Shown here: piece by piece, positions 1-10,983 of the stretch
Layout: each line of letters opens with the position of its first letter
Position numbering within the stretch: position 1 is the first letter of the stretch
Assembly: GCA_037042915.1 (NCBI GenBank)
Contig: CM073197.1
Coordinates: forward strand, 1,736,001 to 1,800,000
Direction: 5' to 3'
DNA length: 64,000 nucleotides
DNA from: Auricularia sp. M13
Lineage: Eukaryota > Basidiomycota > Agaricomycetes > Auriculariales > Auriculariaceae
Translations under genes and position numbers: made by a program
Notes under the pieces: model-generated
The model's input: only the letters and a program-made list of their open reading frames with translations
The model's database searches: none
What the model was told of the DNA's origin: nothing

Positions 1-70
1 AAGTGTTTGCGAATGTAAGCTGTCTACATGAGTCCGCGGGTATACCGTTACTGCAGCTGAAGAAATAAGA

Positions 71-1247
71 TTACTTGCCAACACGCTGCTCTGCGCGGCC
101 GAACTCGCTGAGGGCTCTACAGAACGCGTCTTCTGTGAGAGGACGGGCCTTGCCTGGCCACCACTCCTCGAAGGAGAATGGACGCGGAGAATCGTGACTG
201 ACGGAGGGTCAGTGCATGTGTGACCGCCTCGTCTCAGGAATGACTCACTATATCTCAGCTAGGCGCGTCTGCCACGGCGGAAAACCATGCATTTCAAGCG
301 GCCGATTACTGGACCCTGTCATACGATGGACAACCATGAGGTCGACCTCAGAAAGTCCTGTCATTTCTGCAGCATGCAATTAAGTCACGAGCACCAAGAG
401 CATTTATGTACTGCTCACCGTGTATCAGTTCGTCAAGGTCGCCGACGGTGGGGTCTTCGGGAATGCGACTCTTCGCGTTCGGGCGGGTAGATGCAGCGTG
501 TTTCTCTGCAAGCGCTCGTGCCGCCGCGGCTAGCTGGGGCTTCCCCGCGTCACGCGAAAGGACGTGCAGTGTGATGCCAGACGGCGTGCTGAGCGGAGCA
601 GCTGAGGAATAGCTATCAGATTACACGTGAAAATCCATGTGCACGCGCTCACAGTGCTGACGGCGCTTCCGCAGCCCACGCCCCATGGACTGCTGGACAT
701 GGGCAGTCGAACCCAGCCGAAGCGTGACCACGGACTCGCGCGAAGGTTCTGGAGACCAGGGACGCGACTCGGATCCAGAATGGTCAGACGGAGGAGGGGT
801 CAGGGGATGTTCGAGTTGGTCCCGCGCGTGCTCTGGACTGGCGTGGAGCTCTAAGCGGTCTGCGTCCAGCTCGTCGCAAAGATCGTTGATACACGATAAT
901 ATAATCCCTACGCAAAAGTAATGAGGCGACGTACGGAGAGAGATAGAGAGAGTAACCGGCGCACCGTGTCGGTCATATATACTCAGTTCAGGTATTTGCA
1001 GCTCTTCGCACCAGTGCACAACGCGTCGCGTGCTTTCAATCATGGACGCCCGGACGCCCGCAGAGGTTGTCTTGCGTTCGTGCACGAGGGTGAGGGCTAT
1101 GTGGCGCGGGAGCTTGCTGAGAGTCGGCGCGACGGTGTCGACACGTAAACGCCTGCGGACCACGGCGCGCCAGGCATGCTGGATGGACGACACGAGGCGA
1201 TAAATAAAGTGCACAGGAAAGAGCAGCGCGCTGGCTGCTATAGACAT
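71..1247 (-). CDS. NUS1: NUS1-like dehydrodolichyl diphosphate synthase complex subunit
   Basis: Four exons: 653..1247, 419..601, 249..366, 71..197; about 340 aa. Nus1 pairs with the cis-prenyltransferase (Rer2/DHDDS) at the ER membrane to make the long polyprenyl diphosphate used for dolichol. The N-terminus (MSIAASALLFPVHFIYRLVS) is a hydrophobic membrane segment, so the Met at 1247 was chosen; an in-frame Met at 1346 would add a basic leader. Family blocks seen: LPRHIALTLVHE, WCEELQIPELSIYDRHG, ITLHVLSRDAGK, MHGFPPWQTRLAEIY and a C-terminal EQRVGK, the RxG motif that completes the active site of the partner enzyme. The catalytic Asp motif of true cis-prenyltransferases is absent, as expected for Nus1. 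All introns are about 51-52 bp and in phase. A divergent SAP30-like gene lies upstream. Confidence 0.9.
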
Positions 1248-2219
1248 CGAGGCGGCGTGCGAACGAGTGGGCGACGCGTGTCGGCGACGTGGAAGGCGCG
1301 CGGCGGCTTGGGACGGGATTGAAATTCTGCTTCCGGCAGTGTGCAAGATGATCGGCAGTTTCGCAGTCCGCCGAGTGTTCTTGACCCTCGATCCCTATGC
1401 TGACGTCCAATTCATTTGAAGCTCCACAATGTCTGAGCCTAATGACTGGCGTAATATGCGCTGACGGCATGGCGCATGACGATCGCAGTGTACCGTGGGC
1501 CAGGACCCGTCGTTCAGGAATCCCAGTTAACCATCGAATCGTTTTCACACACACGGCGCAGACCTTTGGTAAATTGGGACACTGGGGAAATGAATCCTGC
1601 GAAAACTTGGAGGAGAGGAAAAGTAACGAATTTATTCGACTAGAAGATGCAATGTTGTGGAGAGGTGAGAGAGACGCACCGATAAATATACCAAACCCAT
1701 TGCATACCAATCGGGTATATGAGAACGCGGCCGTCTACGCGCAAGGCGTCAGTGCAACCAAAAAGTCGAGTGTGTATAGAAAGTGCCGATAGGCAGTGAC
1801 GACGGATGCATAATGCCGGGAAGCGGGCCGGCGCGCTCCGTTATGTTGCTCATCGCGTTCGGGCGTCGCCAGCTGGAGCATACAGGACAGTATGAATGCA
1901 CCAGATGCAGACACGCGTGTGGCGGAGAGACAGCCCGATAGGCAACCCGAGTGGTCCGGGCGGCAGCATAACGCCTCGATAATGCGCTGGGTACGGCACA
2001 CGGCTTTGACGGCGACGAGGGCTTGCAGGCGCGCAGGCTGCAGGCGACCGCTGCAGTGGCAGGACGTGACATAGCGTGGTTGGGCGCGGATAGGCCGGCG
2101 GCAAGGACGGGGCTGGGGCTGGGCGGGGCGGGGCGGGGCGTGGGAGCGCGAGGAAGAGAGCTTGTTTCAATTTGTTGTGGTGGTCGAGCGATTGCACACT
2201 CACTCTCATCCCTCCAGCC
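1248..2219. promoter_or_regulatory. Divergent intergenic region NUS1 / SAP30-like
   Basis: About 970 bp between two divergent start codons. Open frames here are short, overlap on both strands and show no family motif, so I call no gene. The side nearest the SAP30-like gene holds a G-rich tandem run (listed separately). Presumably this holds both promoters and 5' UTRs. Confidence 0.5.
2108..2144. repeat. G-rich GGGGC tandem run upstream of SAP30-like gene
   Basis: A short direct repeat of GGGGC/GGGGCT units with at least five G-runs of three or four, about 80-110 bp before the start codon at 2220. Such a run could act as a GC-box-like element or fold as a G-quadruplex; both are inference. Confidence 0.7.
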
Positions 2220-2886
2220 ATGGGCCCCGCACCACAGCGAGCACGACCGAACGCGCGCAAGCGGCTCGACGACTCGGCCTTCATCGGGCCCTCTGGCGTC
2301 AAGCGCACGACCGCAGACAAGGCCGAGGGCAGCGACGCCCGCGTCAAGCGCAAGCGCGTCGACCCGCCCCAGCCGGCATACAATGGCACCGGAAACGGCG
2401 GCGGCGGCGGCGGCAGACGCACCGGCGACGAGGAAGAATCGAGATCTATGGTGCGCAGGCTGGCTGGATTGTGTCTGGCGCGCGCTCACCGGCGGCTAGG
2501 TGGACTTTACGCTGCTGCCCACGGAGGCGCTGCACCGCTACATCATCAAATGGGACCTGCTGCCGCTCATCTGGCCCGCGCCGTACTCGAGCGAGCAGCC
2601 GCCGCTGCCGGCGTCGCTGCTGGCGGCGCCGCGCGCGTCGAGCCCGAGCGCGGCCGTGCGGCGCGACCCGAACCGACGGCGCAGCTCGCGGCTGAGCGAC
2701 GAGGTTGCCGGCGACGCCATCCTGGCCGACGTCGCGGGCGTGCACGACGCGCTGGCGGGCGTGTGCCAGCGACACTGGGACGCGCAGGCGGCGAAGGAGG
2801 CCGACTCGCTCGTGCAGTTCATGCTCACCGTCCGCACCCACGACCTCATCGCGGCCGGCGGCGACTATCTGCGTCCGGACGCCTAG
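2220..2886 (+). CDS. SAP30-like Sin3-binding domain protein
   Basis: Two exons, 2220..2450 and 2500..2886, with a 49-bp intron (ATG|GTGCGC ... GCTAG); 205 aa. The first exon is a basic, glycine-rich leader (RVKRKRVDPP, a glycine run). The second begins VDFTLLPTEALHRYIIKW, the pattern of the SAP30 Sin3-binding domain, in which a short helix docks on the PAH domain of Sin3 in the Rpd3-type histone deacetylase complex. The tail carries RRRSSRLSDEV followed by ILADVAGVHDALAGVCQRHW, a layout I associate with fungal SAP30-like proteins. Expected role: nuclear corepressor subunit. The assignment rests on the domain only, since the protein is short and the leader is low in complexity. Confidence 0.72.
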
Positions 2887-3010
2887 TGCCAGTGTCTTTC
2901 AGCATTTTCTCTGTGTGTACTTGGTGTTGTAATGAGCATTGGATATTGGTACTCTATTCTCGGAGGCGCGTTCGCGTTCGGCAAGCGCCGGTGTAAGTGT
3001 GCTGTCCGTC

Positions 3011-5635
3011 ATGTCGGGCACGCATCCAAGCTCGTCGCATCCGACGCTCACCAGAATCGAGCAGCTGCTCAACCGCGCCAATGCCCATCCCATCAGTCAA
3101 GTATCCTGTTATCATCCCCCATCCGCCAGGGGGCGCCGCGCAAGTGCTGACCGGCTGCGACAGATCCCAGCCCATCGTCGTCCACGGGCGCCCGCCGCCA
3201 GTCCTTTGCCGGCACCAGCTCGCGCTCGCCCATCCTGATCCGGCCGCCCGCGGGCCCCGGCTCGCCAAACCACCCGCCAGGCTGGCAGCCGCCCGCGGCG
3301 CGCTCGGTCAGCTCGACCTTTGTGCCGCATCTCGTCCGCGGCACCATCGACCGCGAGGCGTCCGGCTCACAGCCCACCGCCACGTCCCCAGCACGCTCGC
3401 CCACGCGCCGCCGTCCCACCAGTGTCCTGCTCGCCGGCTCGCCCAGGCGCGTGCCCAGCGCGAGCCCAAGCACGGCGGCGGCGGCAGCGGCAGCCCTCAC
3501 GGCGGCCGCAACGTCGTTCCCGCAGCCGGCCTACCTGAGGCAGTCTGCGATGCGCCACCTCATCCGGTCCGACAACGTCAGCCAGACACCGCTGCCCAAC
3601 CGCCAGAGACTCGACGCTCTCCTCACGCCGTCCAGCGCCCCGACGCCCGCCCCCAGCTCGCTCTGGAACCGCAGCGACAGCGTGGGCCGAGACAGCGAGA
3701 GCGACGACGAGGACACCCAGCCCTCCGTCAAGACCGTCCAGGCGCCGCCGCAGCCGCTTGCCCAGCTTCCGCCGGAACAAGTGCTGCCTCTGCCAACGCG
3801 CTGGAGCGAGTCCGACCGGTGTGCGACGCTGACCGTCAGCCCAGACGGCAGGGACCTCACCTTCCATGGTGCACCTCGTCCCAGAGCCTATTCACGTCCT
3901 TCCCTGACATGACGCCTGTAGGTCCGACAGGAACAGCCGACGAGGCGGCCAGCGCCCGCACCAACCATCCTATCCCACCCGCTTGTGGCATATACTACTA
4001 CGAGGTCGACATCATAAGCCGCGGTCGCATGGGGTACGTGTGTCTCCACTCCCCCGCGTCCGACACATGCTCATGTTTGTGACCTGGCCAGCCATATCAG
4101 CATTGGGTATGATTCTTGCCTTCCACCTTCTTTTTCGCGTGTCCGAGCCGACGTTTCGGTTGCAGATTCAGCCGCAAAACGGTCAAACTCGCGCGGCTGC
4201 CAGGATGGGAGGGCGAGTCCTGGGGCTACCACGGCGATGACGGTCGTACATTCGCAGACCAGCGCTCGGGCACTGTTTATGGCCCGACATTCACCAGTAG
4301 GTGCCCATCTTGGATCAGGCAGCACCAGCTAACGCGTCTTCTCAGCCGGTGACAGGATCGGGTGCGGCATAGACTTTGCGCAGGGGAATGCGTTCTTCAC
4401 TAAGAACGGTCGTTTCATCGGTGTGTTGTCTTGATCGCGATCCTGCAGTCGACCTAAGGGAGCTCTAGGCTACGTCTTCGCCGATTTGGAGGGCGGGCCT
4501 GGGAAAGAGATTTATCCTTCCGTCGGGCTGCGCTCAACGGATGAGTCCGTGCGAGCCAACTTTGGCCACGAGCCGTTCCAGTTCGATATCCTCTCGCATG
4601 TGCAGCAACGGCGCAATGCGGCGTGGGTGGAGATCCAGCAGACGGAGCTGCCGCCAGAGTGGGGCACGGTGGGCAAGCCGGCCGAGGACGGCGTCGAGGA
4701 CCGCACGCGGATGAATGCGCTCATCCTCGGCTACCTCACGCACCACGGCTATGCGGGCGCGGCGCGCAAGTTCCAGATGCAGTGCGGGCGCGTCGGCGGC
4801 GACGTCGCGCCGATGGACGTGCCGGAGGACACGCAGGCGCGCCAGCGTATCTACCACGCCGTTCTCCAGGGCGACCTCGAGCGCGCGCTCGAAGAGACGC
4901 AGGCGCACTACCCCGCCGTGTTGGAGCGCGAGAAGGGCCTGATGCACTTCAAGTTGCGCTGTCGGAAGCTCGGCGAGATGATCATCGAGGCGGCGGAGGC
5001 GCTCCAGCGGCGCACGGCGCGGGGGCGTGAGAGCCACGACATGGACGACATCGCCCAGGGTGTGCTGATCGCGCCCGAGACCGAGGAGGACCTATACCTG
5101 CGCGAGGACTCGATGGACGTGGACGACGACGAAGGCGGTCCGTACACGAACGGCAACGGCGGAAAGACGAACGGCCACACGCTCAAGGGCAAGGGCAAGG
5201 GCAAGGCCGAGGAGTCGGAGGAGACGAAGCGGCTGCGTGCGCTGGAATATGGGAAACAGTTGCAGGCCGAGTGCTTGGCCGACCCGCGGGCGGAGGTGCA
5301 TGAGCTCTTCCGGCGGACGAGCCTGCTCTGGGCCTACCTGAACCCCCGCGAAGAGGGCAGTCCGGTGGCCGAGTACGCATCGCAGGCAGCCCGCGCCGAG
5401 CTTGCCAACGAGCTTAACCAGGCCATCCTGGGTGAGTCATCCAACTGACTACTGGCTCTTGACATGCTGACATTTTTGTGCAGAGTCGCAAGGGAAGCCT
5501 GCCCAACCTGCTCTGGAGAGGTTATACCGGCACACCGAGGCGTGCATCATGACGCTGGGCACCCTTGGTGTGGGTGCTGCAGCGTTTGCGGATATGGAGA
5601 AGGAATTTATCGGGAGGTCCGAGACGGACGACTGA
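3011..5635 (+). CDS. VID30: VID30/GID1 (RanBPM-type) subunit of the GID/CTLH ubiquitin ligase
   Basis: Exons: 3011..about 3100, 3164..3868, 3922..4033, 4092..4106, 4166..4296, 4346..4420, 4463..5431, 5484..5635; roughly 750 aa. Order: disordered Ser/Pro/Arg N-terminus; SPRY domain ([62 protein letters not shown]); LisH ([21 protein letters not shown]); CTLH ([31 protein letters not shown]); acidic linker; and a C-terminal CRA part ending SETDD. In yeast the GID complex degrades gluconeogenic enzymes after glucose return, with Gid1 binding the substrate receptor. The exon 1/2 junction is unresolved: the obvious donor at 3101 is one base out of phase with exon 2, so either a weaker nearby donor is used or a base is missing. 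All other junctions are in phase. Confidence 0.88.
4092..4106 (+). other. 15-nt micro-exon inside the VID30 SPRY domain
   Basis: Acceptor CTGGCCAG at 4084-4091 and donor GTATGA at 4107 bound a 15-nt exon that supplies the HISIG part of GRM-GHISIGFS, lining up residue for residue with the GYMGIGLS stretch of RanBPM. A second AG at 4099-4100 would leave only 6 nt in the same phase. Confidence 0.75.
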
Positions 5636-5811
5636 CGTGTGTACTTGTTGAGCTGACTGCGTGTACATGAGCGAATGTTTTGCTGCGTAACGCGATGAGA
5701 TTTGAGATCTAATGTATTGAGGCGTGGGAGTGTCTGTGGATGTAAGGATACAGCGATGCAATGCCGAATAAAGTACCAGGATGCAGCGGGCAGACGCATG
5801 AAGGCTCTAGT

Positions 5812-6405
5812 TCATATATTGAAAGATTCTCCACATCCACACGCGTCCTTTACGTTTGGATTCCGAAAAGTAAATTTCGAGCTGGAGGTGGCGTGAGCGG
5901 GAGGGTGTGGCTGGCTGGCCGGGTCTCGACATGCGCACCTGAGGTCGTCCTCTGTCCAGTCCATCTCGGAGCCGATAATGGAGAAGAGGGCCTTGGAGTC
6001 GATGAGGACCTTGACGCCGTCCTGCTCGACGACCTCGTCGAACTTGCCGGGCTGGTCGACGTACTCGAGGTGGTAGGACATGCCCGCGCAGCCCTTGTTG
6101 CGCACGCCGACGCGTATGAGCTGCGGGTGCGGGCCCTGGAGCAGGCCGCGCAGGCGGGCGACTGCGTTGGGTGTCTGCGGGGGCGGGTCAGCGCGGTGTA
6201 TGCGGGCGCGAGGGGCACGGACCAATGACATGGCGGCCTTTGTGGGCCGGAGCGTGGGCGGCTTGCGCTGGGGCTTGGGGACGACGGTGGGCGGGGCATC
6301 GGGCATCGCGGGCGCGGGCGCTGCTGCGAGGTGCAGGCGGCGGCGGGCGAGGCTGGAGAGCGAGCGGCGTGCGAGGGTGAGGGTGAGGGTGAGGGCGGAA
6401 GACAT
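5812..6405 (-). CDS. ISA1: ISA1/ISCA1-type mitochondrial iron-sulfur cluster assembly protein
   Basis: Two exons, 5939..6405 and 5812..5881; 178 aa. A-type Fe-S scaffold or carrier that works with Isa2 in mitochondria to build [4Fe-4S] clusters. The N-terminus (MSSALTLTLTLARRSLSSL) is an Arg/Ser/Leu-rich transit peptide, which supports the Met at 6405 rather than the in-frame Met at 6453. The core reads IRVGVRNKGCAGMSYHLEY, with the first conserved Cys, and ends NPNVKDACGCGESFNI with the invariant CGC pair. The intron (AG|GTGCGC ... CTCCAG) has no stop in frame but adds a non-family insert, so splicing is favoured (DDL-SSKFTF). Only 41 bp separate this start codon from that of SEC17, so the promoter is shared. 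Confidence 0.93.
   Translation of the reverse strand: MSSALTLTLTLARRSLSSLARRRLHLAAAPAPAMPDAPPTVVPKPQRKPPTLRPTKAAMSLVRAPRARIHRADPPPQTPNAVARLRGLLQGPHPQLIRVGVRNKGCAGMSYHLEYVDQPGKFDEVVEQDGVKVLIDSKALFSIIGSEMDWTEDDLRCACRDPASQPHPPAHATSSSKFTFRNPNVKDACGCGESFNI
6373..6395. repeat. GAGGGT tandem repeat in ISA1 transit peptide
   Basis: Almost four copies of GAGGGT, read on the minus strand as alternating Leu-Thr codons in the ISA1 presequence. It lies within 75 bp of the SEC17 start. Confidence 0.85.
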
Positions 6406-6446
6406 GATGACGGCGGATTGCAACTCCGGTCCGACACTCTTGCACG

Positions 6447-7490
6447 ATGGCACCGCAGTCGCAGGCGCAGATACTGCTGTCCAAGGCCGACAAGAAATAC
6501 CACTCCTCGCCCGGCTGGTTCTCGTCCGGCGGAGCCAAGTACGAGGAGGCCGGCGATCTCTACCAGCAGGCCGCCAACCAGTTCAAGATCGAGAAGCAGT
6601 TCAAGGACGCCGGCGACGCCTTTGCCAAGGAGGCTGACTGCAGGCAGCGCGCAAAGGAGACCAACGACGCTGCCAACGCCTGGTGGAACGCGGCCAAGGC
6701 ATACAAGCAGGGCTTTCCTGACCGTAAGCAACTCGGTCTGCCACCCAGCGCCCAGCTGAGCTCACCCACGCCCCCAGTCGCCGTCAACGCCCTCGGCCAG
6801 ACCATCGCCCAGCTCACACAGGCAGGCCGCTTCAGGCAGGCTGCCGACCGCGAGAAGGAAATTGCCCAGATCCATCTGCAAGAGTCGCGCGACCTGCGCA
6901 AGGCCTGCGAGAGCTTTGAGCGCGCCGGCGAGTGGTACGCCCAGGAGGACGCCGCAGCGTGCGTCGACGGGGCACATATCCTAGAATCTGCTGTTGCTCA
7001 TCGCAGAATATCGCAGAACGGCCAACGGGTGCTTCAAGGACGCCGCCGACCTGCACGCCGAGCTCGACGAGTTCCTACCCGCCATCGCGCTTTACGAGCG
7101 CGTCGCCAACCACTCCCTGACATCACAGCTCACCAAGTACAGCGTCAAGGAATACTGGCTGCGCGCTGCCCTCTGTGCGCTCGCCGCCCAGGTTCGTCTG
7201 CTCCACGCCACAGCGTAGCGTTTCCGAGGACTGACGCGGCACCGGCTGCGCAGGATCCTGTGCTGGCCAAGCGCAACCTGGCCAAGTACGCCTCTCAGGA
7301 CAACACCTTCCCGTCCACGCGCGAGGCCCGCTTCGTCGACATCCTCATCGAGGCCATCGAGGCCGGCGACGTCGAGGCGTTCACGGCCGCCGTCGTCGAG
7401 TACGACCAGGTGCTCAAGCTCGACAATTGGAAGACCGCCATCCTCCTCAAGATCAAGAAGACCATTAACGACGAGCTGTCGCTGTCGTAG
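6447..7490 (+). CDS. SEC17: SEC17 / alpha-SNAP
   Basis: Four exons: 6447..6723, 6778..6958, 7017..7191, 7254..7490; 289 aa, close to yeast Sec17. Sec17 recruits the AAA ATPase Sec18/NSF to cis-SNARE complexes and so recycles SNAREs after fusion. The N-terminus carries the conserved ILLSKADKKYHSSPGWFSSG loop that touches the membrane, followed by TPR-like helical hairpins (AGDLYQQAANQFKIEKQFKD; ACESFERAGEWYAQEDAAA; CFKDAADLHAELDEFLPAIA). The C-terminal helix LDNWKTAILLKIKKTI is the part that stimulates NSF. All introns are GT-AG, in phase, 53-62 bp. Head to head with ISA1. Confidence 0.95.
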   Translation: MAPQSQAQILLSKADKKYHSSPGWFSSGGAKYEEAGDLYQQAANQFKIEKQFKDAGDAFAKEADCRQRAKETNDAANAWWNAAKAYKQGFPDRKQLGLPPSAQLSSPTPPVAVNALGQTIAQLTQAGRFRQAADREKEIAQIHLQESRDLRKACESFERAGEWYAQEDAAACVDGAHILESAVAHRRISQNGQRVLQGRRRPARRARRVPTRHRALRARRQPLPDITAHQVQRQGILAARCPLCARRPGSSAPRHSVAFPRTDAAPAAQDPVLAKRNLAKYASQDNTFPSTREARFVDILIEAIEAGDVEAFTAAVVEYDQVLKLDNWKTAILLKIKKTINDELSLS

Positions 7491-7771
7491 ACGGCCACGC
7501 GCAACTAGACTCGGCCTCATGCATGTGTATCTCGTTCTTGTTTCGACCTCCCTCGTGTAATAATGGAAGCAATTCATCTTTCCCAGAATTGGATACCCAG
7601 ATAGGCGTTCTCTCGCTGCTTAGATTACTGCAATAGGATCGACACCAGACGATCTGTACGGTATGGAAGCATTTCCTGGTCATGCGTCAGACTTTGGTCA
7701 AGTTTGTCGCGGCGCGTCGCGACTAACTCCGACAGGGCACAGCAGCTTGACTCTCGCCACAACTCGCCACA

Positions 7772-10700
7772 ATGCCTGCAGAACGCGCGGGGGTACGCCG
7801 TCCCGCGACATGCTGACTGCGTATGCGCTCTAACCTGCTCCTTAGTTCACCGTGACGATGTTCGTCGTGGACGTGTCGCCGAGCATGGGCAAGACGCGCT
7901 CCGTCGAGCTCGAGGACGGCATGACGGGCCAGACGCGCGTCATAGAGATGACCAACCTTGAGTGGGCGCTGCGCTACGTGAAGCTCAAGATACAGGAGAT
8001 GGTGCGCACGCTGCTGCTGCTTGCGACCATGGTACTCAAATGCGGCTTCAGATATTCCACGGGCGCAAGACGGACCAGTGCGGCGTCATTCTGTTCGGCA
8101 CAGAAGGTGTGCGCAGTGCTCACTTATATGGCTGGACATTGACGGCGGTCTAGAAACTGGCAATATTGTCAACGAGGCGCACGGCGGATACGACCATGTC
8201 CTCGAGTACATCGACATCGGCACACCAAATGCGACGACGCTCGCGAAGCTGTCCGAAATCACACCGACAGTCATGGACGAGGACAACGCGTTCTCTGCAG
8301 ACCGTGTGTGAAGCTATGCAAGGCGCGGGAGCCATATTTATGCCACACCCAGCCATAGACGCCATTATTGTGGCTATTGAAACGCAGGAGCGGGCGCTGG
8401 CTACGAAACGCTCCTGGACTCGCAAGATGATTGTCATCACCGACGCTGAGTCGCCCATGGAGCTGGAAGAATGGGAGGCCACGGCTACCAAGATTAACGA
8501 CTATGGCGTCCGCACGCTCATTGTGTGCGCCCCGTGCAACATTGAGATACTGAACTAGTAAGCTAACACACATTATATATTCCAGGGGCGTAGACTTCGA
8601 CGATGAGAACTTTGGTGTGAAGGAGGAAAACAAATCGAAGATCAAGGTGTGCAGTTTGGCTGCATATGCTCATAGACACTTGCTGACTTCCCAAATCCAG
8701 CGCGAAAACGAGAAATTCTGGAAGGAACAGTTCGTGCCCAAGCTCGAGACGGGTATTGTCGCGACGTGTGCCGAGGTGCTGCAAGACTGTGACAAGCCAG
8801 ACATCAAGGAGACCAAGTCTGCGGCGCTGTCGACCGTCCTGCGCATTGGCGACCCGGAGTCGCACCCGGACGAGGCGATCGAGATCACCGTGCGCACGGC
8901 GAAGGCGACCGCCGTGACGCGCCCGCCGACGATGAAGAAATTTGCGAAGCGCGATCCCAATAAAGGGAAAGATAAAGATAAAATGGACGTCGACGAGGTC
9001 AAGAAGGAGGAAGATGAGCCGAAGAACGACATCTATGTCGAGCTGAAGGCCGGCACAGAGTACTATATCAAGAAGGACGTCGAGGAAAGAGAGGCTAAGA
9101 AGGAGGAAGGCGAAGAGGTGCCGGACGAGAACCTCGAGCAAGTGGACAAGGAGGAGACTGTCAACGTGCTCAAGTATGGTGCGAGCTGGGTCGACGAGCC
9201 AGAAGGCGGATTCGAAGGACTCGCGACTCGGAAGGGCATCGACTTGTACGGCGTGTTTCCCGAGGCGAAGGTACGGTGTTACCTGCATGTCCTTCCTCCC
9301 GCGGTATATTTTGGCTAAGCGTCACTAGTTTCGAAGAGATTGGGCAATGGGAGAAGTAACGTACGTCTGGCCGGACGCTCGCTCCGGGCGACATCAAGCT
9401 GCGCTGTCGTCCCTCGTCCGTGCGATGGCGGAGAAAGGCGTCTATGGTTACTGTCGTGTCATCAGCCGTGATAACAGCAGTCCCAAGATGTGTGTCCTGC
9501 GACCGGAAACCGTCAACGGCGTCGACTGTTTCTTGATGGTTCAGGTCAGCGATACCTCTGAGAACATCCTTTCTTTGCGTTGACAGAGCCAGGTCCCATT
9601 CAGCAACGACGTGCGCAGCTTTGGGTTCGAATCCTTGACGAGGCTCTACTCGAAGAAGGGCACCCAAATCACGGAGCACCCTCTTTTGCCGACCGAGGAG
9701 CAACTGGCTGCTATGGAAGCTTTCGTAGATAGCATGGATCTCATGCGCGCAGAGAAAACGGAGGAAGGGTGCGTATCTGTTCTCCGAATCCCCCGATCAT
9801 CGCTCAATGTAGCCTTGCAGTCGCGTACCCTGGTTCGACCCTGTTCAGTCCTACAACCCGGCCGTGCATAGAGTCAAGCAGGCGTTATTCCATGCTGCGG
9901 TCGTGCCAGACCTGTCGTCACACCCGCTACCGCCGCCGCACCCGGACCTGCTCTACTACTTGGAGATGCCGGAAAAGGTGCGCGAGAAAGCGAAACCCGC
10001 GCTCAAGGAATGCAAGAGGGTTTTCAACGTCAAAGCTGGTGCGTTGAATAGCAACCTCATTTCCCCGCTTTGATCTCTGACATGAATATTCTCTTGCAGC
10101 CGCACCCAAGGCTGCTGTCAAGCGCAAGCAAGACCATTTGGAGGGCGCCGACATTGATATGGAAGAGCTTGGCCTTGCGCCTACGCTGAAGAAGAGCCGC
10201 AGCGCCGAGGCGTTGGATGTCAAGACCGACGGCAACGGGAAGAAGGCGCAAGACGGCGATGAGAGCGTGACCGAGGACGAGGAAGAAGATGTGCCAGCCG
10301 CGCGCGCCAAGAACGGCAACGGGTTGCAAGAGCCTACTCCCGCCCGCTCTGTCTCTCCGCCCCCCGTTCGCATCATTGGGAGCGAATACCCTCTGCGCGA
10401 CTTCCGCAAAAACGTCAAGCGGCGCGGGGACATCATCTCGGACCTCGTCGAAGAGTTTGGCCAGGTCATCATTGAGGTCTTGATGGCAAATTTTGCGTCG
10501 CGGAGGCACGATGAGATGCTCGAGTGCTTAAAGGAGTATCGCAACCTTGCGCTGAAGGTAGGGATATTCTTATCCGCTTTGAATGAGGTGCTCAATTCAT
10601 CATTGCAGGAAGACGAGATCGATGCCTGGAATGCGTTCCTGCCCAAGCTGAAAGAGCATTGCACGCGGCAAGAACGGCCTAATAATAAGGCCTTCTGGAA

Positions 10701-10865
10701 ATTGGTGGTCTCCGAAGGACGCCATCTCAGCCTCATTAGCGACGAGGAGGCAAGCGTTGCTGGCGGCTCGAGCGAGGTCACTGAGTCAGAGGCAGCCGAG
10801 GTCCGTCCTTGCTTGCTGTGGAGGTGACTCCAATCCTGACCATATCGCAGTTCCTCCAATCGTGA
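7772..10865 (+). CDS. KU80: KU80 (ATP-dependent DNA helicase II subunit 2), non-homologous end joining
   Basis: Thirteen exons: 7772..7792, 7846..8001, 8052..8106, 8154..8303, 8353..8524, 8586..8646, 8701..9270, 9329..9544, 9593..9768, 9821..10038, 10100..10557, 10609..10800, 10851..10865; 819 aa, every junction in phase. With Ku70 it encircles broken DNA ends, starts NHEJ and protects telomeres. The N-terminal von Willebrand-like domain has FVVDVSPSMG and KTDQCGVILFGTE. The Ku beta-barrel begins around ELKAGTEYY and continues through GIDLYGVF, GVYGYCRVISRDNSSPKM and PWFDPVQSYNPAVHRVKQAL. A Lys/Glu-rich insert (KKEEDEPKN) interrupts the core, and a C-terminal helical domain follows (DEIDAWNAFLPKLKEHC). 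First coding exon is 21 nt; last is 15 nt (FLQS, stop). Confidence 0.95.
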
Positions 10866-10983
10866 TAAACCATTGCACATCGCGCCCTTGGATATCTTGT
10901 AATCTAATCACTGTATAACGAAATGGATCCGCAAGCTATCGTTCACAGGTAGATATTGCCATGCATAGATACAGACAGCAAAA

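Noticed and set aside
1749-2489. 246-aa open frame on the minus strand
   Set aside because: It spans the NUS1/SAP30-like promoter and antisense to the SAP30-like exon; composition is typical of an antisense GC-rich shadow, with no family motif.
9624-9634. GGTTCGAATCC, a perfect tRNA B-box-like string
   Set aside because: It lies inside conserved KU80 coding sequence (SFGFESLTRL) and has no matching A-box or cloverleaf around it.
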